DNA of 64,000 nt from Bolinopsis microptera. Its lineage: Eukaryota > Ctenophora > Tentaculata > Lobata > Bolinopsidae. Of this stretch, positions 36,701-48,700 are shown one piece after another. The position numbers and the translations under genes are program-made. The first letter of the stretch is position 1. Every line of letters starts with the position of its first letter. The stretch lies in the NCBI RefSeq assembly GCF_026151205.1, contig NC_087080.1, forward strand, positions 15,883,337 through 15,947,336. The letters are read 5' to 3'. The notes under the pieces are model-generated. The model saw only the letters and a program-made list of their open reading frames with translations. It did no database searches and was not told the DNA's origin.

Positions 36701-39700
36701 AGGCACGGGAGGCGGTGTAGCGGGGTGCTCGTCTTCCGAGCTCCTTTTCCTTCTTCCTTTCTTCCCTTTTTTCTTCTTACTTCGTCTAGGGGATTCTTCG
36801 TCCTGGAAAATTAGTCACTCAATAAATAGGAAGCATTCTGAGTGAAACAGGCTGGAGCACGCTCGAGCGTGTCCTTAAAATCCTGGCTCAAAAGTATTTG
36901 ACTGCCAAAAAAGGTATCTTGGCGACCGATTTGAGCTGAATGGAAACTAGAAATTGTTTCTAGTTTTAATTTTCGTGCGCTAACAATAAACTGCCAGTTT
37001 ATCTGCTTCTTACCTGGTCCCTATCTTCTGCGACCCCTCTCTCTTTCGACTTTTCCTTCTTTTCCTCCACTTCTGGCACTTTGATGATACACTGTATGAG
37101 CTGTAGGACTAGTGCTGTTACCATCTGTATACTATCTCCGTTGGACAGGGTGTAACTGTGAAAAAAGGACAAGTGAATGATTACTAGATACCTATATTGA
37201 ATAACATTAACAGGGCCAAGATTGAAGTAAAATGAACGCGATTTTCTTAGGAAATGGCATAGTAAAATACAGTTTTAATCTATGATCTATCTAGTATCTA
37301 GAGTCTCTGACTCTAGATGGGGGGGGGCCAATGACTACCAATGGAGACTTTTGGGGACTAATGGGGACTAAAAATCATGGGGACTAGAGGTCAACTCGTT
37401 GACGTAATTCACCATTTGTCCCCATAAGTCCCCAGAATTTTTGACAGTTATTTATGGTTTTCAAGTTAGTTTAATAACGATACGATCGAGATGTTTTGTC
37501 CAAGATAAGAGTAGGATAAATCTAAATGGGGACTAATGGAGACTTTTGGGGACTAAAAATCATCTAAATGGGGACTAATGGAGACTTTTGGGGACTAATG
37601 GGGACTAAAAATAATGGGGACTCTGGGTAAAATCGTTGACGTAATTCCCCCAAGTCCCCAAAAGTAGTCATTGCCCCCCCCCCCCCCCCCCCATCTCTAG
37701 ATACTAGATGGACGAATGCAATTAGATGAAGTATGTATTGAACAGTTCTTACCTTCGGAAGTTACGTTTAGACGAGGGTAACCTTGCGAGAGAAGAGAAA
37801 ATATCGTCTAGAATAATCTGTCTGTGTTTCTCGTACAGACAAAAGATTCCTCTACAGACAGACAAAGCAGCGAGTTGCAGGGTACCTACATTCTCTACAA
37901 AGAACGGAGATACGGACAGGGTCGATATCTGAACAGTTGTGTTTACTTGAGTGGGTGTGGTACTTATACTGGTTAATCAAATCAACTTTATGTACCTTCA
38001 ACCATATAAGTAAAATGGCTTCAAAAGTGGGATCAAAAGTTGTATGCTTACTTAAACTGGGTATTTGCAATTGCCGAAGATGTATAAAATCCCAAAAAAT
38101 TGCCGAGGACAGTTGAATTACCTGAAGGACCAGGGTATCAGGGAGAGTCTGCAGAGAAAGTAAGGGCGGGAACAGCTCCATTAGTTCCACTATCCGGTTA
38201 TAGACCGATACGAGAAGTTTGTTAGTCGGCATAATACTCTTCTTACGTTTACTTTTCACTGACTGTCCGTCATCTGGGAATGTGGGGAATGTTCGAACTG
38301 TTTGCTATGTTCAGGGTTTACTTTAACAAACTCAATGTTCATTCTTTGTGAATCGGTTTTGGGCTCGAAACTTATAATTGTTATAACATTCGACCTCAAG
38401 AGTTCAACGGTAATTTAACAAAATGTATCTTTTTCATTTTCGTCTCGAGTGATTATCTGTTAATTATCTCGGATGTTTAGGAACTCAAATCTCCATGGAA
38501 ACATTACCTTTTCCCTTCGGATCAGCGTAGACAGGATCGTAGGCAGGGTACACACCGTCAATGAGATGAAACTTGATAAACAAAACAGTCCTCTCAATAA
38601 CATCCTCCAGGTACACTAACGGGGTTTGGTTATCAGTCGCTCATTTGTCACATGATACAAATCTAATTTAGGAGTTCTAAATAGAGATATAAAAAATAAG
38701 TCATATCATGACCGGAAGCTTAAATCTCCGGCCGGATGAACGGTAGGTACGTCACCGGAACAAAATAGGCGATACAGTATTACTATTCACGGGGTTATTA
38801 TATTCTTACAAGGGAAGATTTTTGTGGATGAGTTACAGATTCGACGGGTCATGGAAAGAAGGGCTATAAGCGTACCTGCTTTGGGCATATCAGGAGAAGT
38901 CAGGATTTGAAAAGAAGCGATAGCCGCTTCAGCAGAAACTTGCATTCTGCACAGGGCTTTCTTCTGATAAGTATACAATTCCTCCTCTAGAGTTTCCTGA
39001 GAACACAGATTAGTTAAATTACATCATTTTTATTACTGTACAATATAATAAGGTCGGTGTTTACACTTTGCAGTTTAGATCACCCGATAATCTGATCTAA
39101 CATCATTGTAGTCGGCGGACACTATTTCGAGATACGGTGGTAGGTTACCGACAACAAGTTTCCCGGTTGAATTCATTAGATTAAGTGCGTGATGGGAAGT
39201 CAGGCGGAAAGTTTCCAGCGCTGGTGCACACTATTCTCTCCTTGCACGCAAATTTAACTTCCTGTCAAGATAGTGGAGGCTTATCAATGGAACTTTCCCG
39301 AAAACACGTAACAAAATTGTTTGCAACGCGATGTGGTGCCTCCAGACCTGGACGGAAACCGAACCTATATGAAATATTATTCAGTCAGGAAATATACAAT
39401 TATTGTGGTCCCTTATCTAATCGCGGGGGAAAATGGTGTTATTTACTCAGACAAGCTTGGTTGGGTTACCTCAAAGAAGCCTCTTCTGTCAAGTCACCTG
39501 ACACTAGTGTTACCGTTAGTCAGATAATGCCACGTATGCATGTCCACGCTTTTAAAATTGACGATAAACCTTTATTAAATTTGAAACAAAAGCTTGCAGC
39601 TCAGAATTTAATTTTGCAGAGTTTAAATTGCAAATATACTGCATAGTTTGCATAAGTATTTCATTTTTTGGTCAACACTTTTGTGGCAACATGTCAAGAT

Positions 39701-42700
39701 GAAGTGTTACATTTTCTGATTTGTTTATTAGGAAATTGCTATTTAAAACTACTTATAATCATCAGCTTCCCTAATACTTGCGTATTGTTTGCTTTAGCGG
39801 CGAATTTTTGCGTAAACACTGTCCATCGCTGCATTTTATGTTGCAATTAACCCGATATTTCATATTGTTTAATAAGCAGCCTCTACTATTTGCAAATCCA
39901 AGAAGCAACTCTCCTCAGCTGTACAACTATTTACCAACAATAACCCCGTGATCCGTTTGCCAGGATGTTGTTGACAGCAGTACTAGCAGTGCTGGTTGCC
40001 GCAGCACTTGCTGATGAAACAGTAGCACCTACAACTACCTCCTTCGTTACCCCAACCCCTTCCATGATCGGCGAATACTACAGGTAAGCTCCAGACTAAA
40101 TTAACAAATTGGCAGCCTGCTAAGAAAAGAGCGAGAACTTTTAAAATCGATTAGAGGCAGTAGTATAGATCGATACACTATGTTCATTGTTCATGAAAAT
40201 TATATTTTTTCGTATAAACAACATTTGAAAAAGACAATAATTACAAAATGAACTTGTTTCAGACCTTATTTCTGGCAAGATCACCCCAACCTGTGTGGTA
40301 GACTGCCTGAACTCAAGATTACGAACGAGAAGACGCTCAGAAGCTGGGAATACTACTCCAACATTGAGGGCAAACCTCATCTTATCTACTTAGCTGAGGC
40401 ACAGTGCGGTACCTGCCAGTCCAATGCTGCCATTGCTGGCCAGCTCTCCAAAAGATGGGAGGAGTACTCGAACAATCCTCGAAGACAAGATGAAGCCGTC
40501 GACATGGGAGTGTTTGCCATCAACAGGAACTTCGAACCCTCCAAAAAGAAGTTCAACATGATGAAGAACAGACTAGCTAAGCGATTCAGCGTTGGTCCCT
40601 GGGTCTCTTTACACCAGGATAATGACTTGAGCAACTTTTGGGATACACTGGGAGACTACCAGATCGAGAATACCGGGGAATTCTTCAACGAGACAAGACA
40701 GTTCAGGTCCAAGAGAAACGATATGTACCTGGTCGACCAATGGGGAAGGATGATAAGGTTCCTGAGAGATGCCATTCTGATCAGATCTAGGAAGCAGGAC
40801 GCCGACACTAACCTACTTTGGAGGAACGTAATCCAGGAGGTGATGGTAGCAACCAAGGAGAGAAAGAGCGTATGTGATGAGCTCCAGCACGAGTGGCTCT
40901 ACTGCCGGATCCCTGAAGAGTGGGAACTGAACGGGGTTAGTTTTAGGAACCTCCGACAAGGCAGGGCTCTCACTGTTCTGGTTTTCATCCGAGCTGATAT
41001 GGACGAGTTCACAGTTAATGGACTACTCCGGGACCTCATTGATCTGTCCGAGAGATGGAACTCCCCAAGCTACGTGGTGGTGGCAGACTCCGTTCCTCAA
41101 AGTAAGACCCGGTTCGCTACAGTTGACCTGTACATGCAGACCCGGAACAGTGACGTCAGACTCCTTCAAGACGAGGATAACAAGGTTACAACCAAATACT
41201 TCGCTGCTCCTGGAGATCTCTTTGCCGTTGATTCGCTGGGCCGCATCATTGGCTTCATCAACCGGGTAAATCTACAGGATCCAACAGTCGAGGAGAAACT
41301 GAAGAACTGGCATCTGAACTGGAACCCAGAGTGTGAGATGTTCATGGAGAGCATCTACACTGGTACCGGAACCACAGGAACGCAACCCACTTATACTCAA
41401 CCCCACTTCTACACTACATCCTTTGTGTACTAGTAAACCTACAACCCTGCAAGCCCTCAGAACTTCCAGCTTGGTTTGGTCTGATAAAGGTATTCTGGAC
41501 TAGACTAATATCGATTAAAAGCTAAGCTGATAGACTAACGTTTTATCTGTTTTGGTGATGCTATTGTCAAGACTCTGTCAATTTGAGGTTTTAATTTTGG
41601 CCTACGGGGTATTTCTTTAGATGATTACAGTTTTGCAGTGTTTATGACTATATTTATTGTTTGAAACAATAAATGTTGCCCATATTATCGATAATTTAGC
41701 ATTGTTAATTTGTCTTTGCAGCGCAATTTTGCATTATTATTTGTTACAAACCATTAATAGAAGTGAAAATCATAAAAGAGCCATATTGTTATTTTAAGTC
41801 TTGACTTATTGTAAAGTTGTAAGGCCTCGGATAGTACAGAGAGCAGACGTCCGGCGCGGGGCGCAACAATTAAATTTATCAAGGACTTTACATTCAAACA
41901 ATTATTTGCGTTCTTTAACTATCCTCACTTAAAATTACTCTGAGTCCAGTCAATTAATTACAACTATGTGACTAATAAACAGAATGTTTGCAAAGCAGCG
42001 ACCATTAGAAATACAATTTACTCATCACATAACATAAATAGGATCGAACAATGCGAACAATTTTAACTGCATAGTAGGGCTATGGCTAGGGAAGGGGGGG
42101 TACCAATGGCATAAAATGGAGACAAATGGCATAAAAATCGTCAAATGGCATAGAAATTTCATGGCATAAATGGAAATTTAGCTTGGCCAATTCTCCATTT
42201 ATGCCAATTTATGCCATTAATTTAGGTCTTCATATTTGACCTTTAGGATGACTTTAGATTCGCAAATACTATTAGTACTTGAATAAGAGACATGTTTCAT
42301 GCTTTATAACGCTTGGAATGATCGTTAAAGTCAAAGATTCATATGACAAATAACTAAATAAAGAAAATAGAAATGTATTATATCAAATATATACCAAACA
42401 TTTCACTATTCAAGAATACAAACATTGACAACACAACGATTTTGAATGTCATCAAGGAACAATGCATCTGATGTATTTGTCTTCGACGAGTAGCCATACA
42501 TTAGGAGATCCATTGATTAGGCTATGTTCCTGGCAGTAGTACTTCATCGGGCATGACTTATAAGAAATAAATCTAACCACTCCTGTTGCAAAGTTCTGCT
42601 GAGATTTGAAGACTTTAAGAGTTTCTGTACTGCCAGCTTTCAAAACTGTTGAACATCCGCATTCAGGTTGATTGTATATGCGAACATCAGAAGACACTCC

Positions 42701-45700
42701 AAACGCGTCCCCCTTAAATCTTGAAAGACGAGATTTTGTTGATAAAGTGCTTCTTCCTCCATTGAGCGTGAGTGTCTCAAAAGACCGGAAGGATAGTGTT
42801 CCATATTTATCTGTTGATATCGTTTCTCCATCATCACAATCATCAACTCCAGGTTCTACCTCATAAGCTAAGTCGTCCTCGTCCTCGAGGCATCCAGCTT
42901 CATCATCTACAGCTTCCCAAGAAAGTTCTTGGCCATGGACGATTGGCTTCCCACTCCGTTCTTCAGGATCTGCGACTGCGGCGAACACAGGGAAATTGTT
43001 TCTTTTCCCTTCTCGAATGCAGTCCCTCGATGCCCTGTCCAGCGTTTTTGCCAACTTGCCTAGGCTTATCATACCACCAGTCCATTTCACTCGTTCTGCT
43101 TTCTGGCCTGTAGATTTAACCTTTTTGAGGTGAACTGTAGGATGCAAAACTGTATTTCCACGTGCATGTGCAATTGCAGATGTGTCTTCATGTAATGATA
43201 AAGCACTGTACACATTCTTTCTCTCCATTCCATGGGCCATAGTTATCGCATCCATATATCTTGAGCGACCAGATGAAAAAGAAACCCGAATAAATGCAAA
43301 CAGCTGCTCATTCTGATCACTTCCAAGGTAATAAGTGACGATTTCAGCATTAGGGAATTGCTTCTTCAGCAGAGTTAAATACAAAACAAGACCGTCACAA
43401 GTACATATAAGATCAAGGTACGTCTGATTTCTACTTCTCTTTCAAAGTAACGAAAAATGTTTTTTCTCAAACAGTTCCATCTTTATTATACTTTATAGTT
43501 TAGAGTCTAATTTGGCATGATATCAGATCATGTGATATTACATGGCCCCATGGAGAGCATTGCCAGAGCAATTGGCCAGAGAGCTCCATAGAAGTAAGGG
43601 GCCTACTCTAGCCAACAGCTCTAATACATTTCCTTCCTCAACTTCATTTTCTTCATCTAACTGCTGCTGCTGCTCAGCAACTACTTGACAGCTGGCACAG
43701 TGACAATTGTCTGCGTAGTGTATCTGTTAGCCTCAATTTTGCCTCAAGGAGGGAAGGTAGCCTCAATCCAACCTCACATAAGTTTCGATAAAGTCTCAAT
43801 AACCTTCGGGCTACAATTACAAGTTTTATAGTGGGTCTATAACATGTTTCCGTACATTAAAGTTAAAACTTAAAATGCGGTCGAATCATTTATTAGCCTC
43901 ATTTTGGCCTCCTACAAGAAGACTCTGCGATTTCTGAAATGTTGAGCTTGAAGAGGATGAATAAATTTTTATTGTTGACACATGACATAAGATAGTCACA
44001 ATACCGAACATGCTCGAAAATATATACAAAAGTATACTTGTTAGCCTCATTTCACCCTCTCACAAGGTGGTTAGCCTCATTTTCACCTCGAAAATTTGAA
44101 GCTATAATCCGACGGAATTTCATGTGCAACATAGATATCAAGTAACTTGCGAGTTGTTAACCTGTTTCCGTACATTAAAGTTAAAATGCGGTCGAATTTT
44201 TTATTAGCCTCATTTTGGCCTCCTACAAGTAGACTCGGCGATTTCTGAAATGTTGAGTTTGAAGAGGATGAATCAATCTTTATTGTTGACGTATTAGATA
44301 GTCACAATACCGAACCAACTCGAAAATATACACAAAAGTATACTTGTTAGCCTCATTTCACCCTCTCAAAAGGTGGTTAGCCTAATTTTCACCTCGAATA
44401 TTTGAAGCTTAAATACCGATTAAATATAATCCCAAGGAATTTCATGTGCAACATGGATATCAAGTAACGTGTGAGCTGTTAACCTGTTTCCGTACATTAA
44501 AGTTAAAATGCGGTTGAATTATTTATTAGCCTCATTTTGGCCTCCTACAAGTAGACTCGGCGATTTCTGAAATGTTGAGTTTGAAGAGGATGAATCGATC
44601 TTTATTGTTGACATATTAGATAGTCACAATACCGAACCAACTCGAAAATATACACAAAAGTATACTAGTTAGCCTCATTTCACCCTCTCAAAAGGTGGTT
44701 AGCCTCATTTTCACCTCGAATATTTAAAGCTTAGATCTCGATAAAGTATAATCACTATGGATTATACTTGCAACTTGGATATCATGGACGTAACATGAGA
44801 AAGTTCTTTTTTGAAAGTGGTGAGGCTAATTTGTTAGCCTCAATTAGTCAATTGTCCCTCGCAGTTAAATCACTCCTACTGAGTCTAGTGAGTGAGCTAG
44901 GAGGTCGCCGAACATCTCATTTTAAAGCCGTATCGATTTTCTATGCGCATACCAAAAATCAAATGCGTAACTAAAACAGAAATGAAATTACAGAAGTTTT
45001 AAATTTTTTGTCAAAAAACGAACTTTTAGGGGTGTTTCTAATGACCAGGGCCAGGGTCAGTACAATAAATAGAGATAAAGGTGGACAGTACTAGTGGGGT
45101 GCAGACTATTCGTTATTAAATTCTCAGTTCAAAGTTTTAAAATTTCATATTTCGAATGGCATAAAATGGAGACAAATGGCATAAAAATCGTCAAATGGCA
45201 TAGAAATTTCATGGCATAAATGGAAATTTTGCTTGGCCAATTCTCCATTATGCCATTTATGCCATTGGTACCCCCCCCCCCCGGCCCCCTAGGGAACTAA
45301 TTTAGTTGGTGTTTAAATTTTTAATGGAAGGAAGAAAACTAAATGGACGAGAGTTGGACTACTATAATATGGTAGTCATCTACTTTGGCCTCGTATCATA
45401 GGGCATAGGCAGACTTGTGCGGGAAGAGCTCCCATATCTTTATTGTTAAATGCATTATGTGCGTGATCAATGCAGCCCAAATCTCATTTGATCTTGTTAA
45501 TAGAGCTGTTTAATCTTTTAAGCTGTTCTATGCAATATGCATTGAAAAATATGTGCATCATTATGATATCTAACACTGCACTGCGATAACTTCAGTGCAT
45601 GAGGGCTGCTGGGAATTATCACATCGATTATATTTTTAAATGTTCAGAGACTCTGAGACTAGACTGATTTTACGGAGGATGAGATATTGAGATAACTATC

Positions 45701-48700
45701 AATAAGATTAATAGGAAGGTACTGAGCAGTGAGTACTGATAGTAAATACTAGATCTAGGGTTCGTTTCAGTGAGTATAGATAATTTGGATCGATCTGCCT
45801 GCCGGACTTTAGGACTTTTAAGCAAGGTGTTCATCCCTTCACAGGAAATTCAAAGCTTTGGTGACTTGGTAACTCACGCAAAAAAAGGTTAAAAGTATTA
45901 TCGTAGACTTTTAGAAACGAAATGGTTAGTCAAGTTTCAGGACGATGTCTCTATAATTGTCAGGAGGATGTCTCTATAAATGAGTCCTTCGTAAACTAAC
46001 CGGTTCAGGATTAAGAGGAAGTCTGACGCTGTCTCTGATGTGTCTGTCCAGAATGTTCAGAAGTCTCACGAGTCTATCTTGAGGAATACAGTTCAGCACT
46101 TTCATCTGCTTCAACTTAGCTGCCTCCGCGCTCAGCAGCTCCAACTTTCGGAGGGAGAGTAAGGTTTCGGGGGCTGGCTCAAAGTCATCATCTTCTACGG
46201 CACCTTATGGGAGGATGATTAGCGAGAAGATAAGGGTGATATTTACGTATAAAATTCAACATCGTCATCATGTACTGTTATACCCCGATTTACCGCAAAC
46301 CCCGATATACCGCGGCCATTTTCTTTCCCCAAATAGGGTTTCACACCCCGATTAGCCGCAGCTGTTTCCTATCCCCAAACTCCGTGGTAAATCGGGGTTT
46401 TACTGTACCACGAAGTTTCAGAACACTTTTAAAGTGTCTAATTTTCATTTCTTCTAAAACTTACTAAGTTTGAATTTGCACCCCGAAATTTCACAGGACT
46501 TTCTGTTGCTGCTTGAAAGAGAGTCTAATTTCCATTTCTTCTGAAAACTTACTAAGTTTGAAATTTTCAGGAACCATCTCATCCTCGTGTTCGAATATGA
46601 TGTCGAGAAGTTTAGAGAATCTCTTGAAGCTGGCAGACTGCAAGGGATCAGACATATCGTCCTCGTTGATAAGCTGCTGTTTTGCTTGCTTAGCTTCCTT
46701 CTTCAGCTTCTCACTTCTTTCCACTAAAATGATATATTGCTAGCTTTGGACGAGAGTAGCTATATTTTCTCGAGAGAATAATTTGATATTTAATTCAATA
46801 ATGTGATTAAAAAATAACAGCAAATACCTTTGATGTCACGAAGAGACTTTGTCTTTCCATTTTCTTTCTTTAGAAGATTGATCTTTTTCGGACGATTCGT
46901 TTTGGGTACGTACTCATCATCCTCATCCTCTTCATTCGAATATAAATCTTCGTCTGAAACGATACTGTCATTGAGAGCGTTTAGTTTAATAACTAATTAC
47001 TTGAGATTTTTCAAGTTTGGATCATTAACAATTAAGGTGATAACTGACAAAAGGAATTACAAGCCGACGACCATTTCAAAATATCAGTGCATTGTAATCA
47101 TGTAATGGTCCGTACCGATATCTTCGTCTTGTTCAACGTCTTCTTGCTGTACGTCCATATCCTCTTCCAGTTCCACGCCCTCGTCTTCATTTCCGTCTTC
47201 TTTTCCGTCTTCTTTTGTTTCGTCCTTCTCTATAAGTAGTTCCTTATCTTCAAATACGTGCGAGGTTATTTTATCTTCATCTCCATCCTCATCTTGATCA
47301 GCGGTCTCATCATCAGCGGCAACTGTGGAAATCAATCGCATTAAAGATTAACTGTTATCTCATTTTGACAAGGTAACATTGTATAATTTTTCGAAATGCC
47401 TACATCCAGAAAGCTTTTAATTTCCTTCCAGTCATATGTCTCTCGCCTACAATTTTCTTATGCCCTAAAAAAGGTATTGTAATAAAACCTAAATCTTCAG
47501 GCTCCGGAGCAGGTTCAGCAATATTTTCAGGTCTCAAATCCTCCGGGTTGATATCCAAAGCTGGGGTATCGTCCTCGTCGGAACTTTCTAGAGCAAACGT
47601 CTTCTTCTTTTGGTGTTTCTTGAGGTTGAACTTGGCAGGTTGAGCAGTACTTCGTTTCATATTTCGAGGTTTGATCTTTGGATCAGTGGTTTGTTTCTCG
47701 GGTGAAAACTGGTCATCGGATCCTCTGGCTCCACGATTCCTCCTGCCACGCACAGATTCGCCGATACCACCTCCTGACAGAGATTGGGCGAGGAGAAAAT
47801 CAAGCTCTTCAGTTTCAAGCTGCTTTCTAGACTTTTTGGGAGTAGTGTTCTCCTCAGGCCTCCTCGAACTTTTCTTTTTATCGAGCAGGTCTTCCATCAT
47901 GAAGGAGGTTTTTGAGGGAGTGGTCTGCTCCTGTGGAATCACTTGTTAAATTATTTCAGCTAGCGGAGATAAAGGAAAAAGATACAGGGTACATGCCGTA
48001 CAGGCGTGGGAAAACGCGCACTACGCGCGAGAGTTTTTCAACGCGAAAATAGTGAAAAGTCAAACTTTCCACGCAGGAAAGTAATAATTTTGCTAGTACT
48101 AAAGATGTATAGGCTTTTGTGCCCCATTTTATGAAAGTTTTAGCGCGAATTCGCACCCTGTGAACTTAATAACAATGAAAAAACCTGTGCTTTATCTCCA
48201 TTGGATGATGAATCTACCTTTTTCTTGTTTCTGGCAACACCTGAAATCGTGGATATGATTTAAGTAGAAAAATAGGAGCCATGGTGCGAGAACGAAGATA
48301 AACAAAGAGATATACCCTCACGGTACAAGATGTCAGAAATGTCAGCACATTAGTAGTACATCACTCACCGGCTATGTTATTGAAGACTTGAGGTGTTCTC
48401 TTCAAGATAGATTGGACAATGCTAGAGTAGGACTCCGAGTAGTCCATTTTTTCTCTTTCATTTTTGAGTTCTCTGAAGACAAAGTAGGGATAATTTGAGT
48501 CTTCAGATAAAACTAAGATAATTTCATAGAGCAAATTAATTATAATTTTGTAGATTTGGCAGTGAATTGTGAAAATAAGTGTCCCTCAAATTCTAAATAT
48601 GGTAAATAACAAAGCATAGCGTATGTGCATCTAATGTTTCGCAGGGTATTTTATTTTGGAATATTTGCAACTAACATGACGTGACGGCCGCGGTACATTT

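Larger units (their letters stand above)
42094..45288. mobile_element. 3.2-kb poly-G/poly-C-capped element, family 4 (ATGGCAT)
   Basis: The left end is GGGGGGGTACCAATGGCATA. The right end is TATGCCATTGGTACC then poly-C and GGCCCC. A perfect 8-bp duplication CTAGGGAA flanks it (42086-42093 and 45289-45296). Both ends hold a roughly 105-bp unit in the same orientation (AATGGCATAAAATGGAGACA through CTTGGCCAATTCTCCAT). Inside are one long minus-strand open frame (42452-43384) and a triplicated 315-bp repeat. It lies in the 7-kb NIPBL intron. This is the only poly-G-capped element here with a long frame of its own. Confidence 0.88.

Noticed and set aside
39185-39646. 153-codon plus-strand frame before the SelP-like gene
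   Set aside because: Opens with GTG, no recognised domain, no splice context linking it to the next gene.
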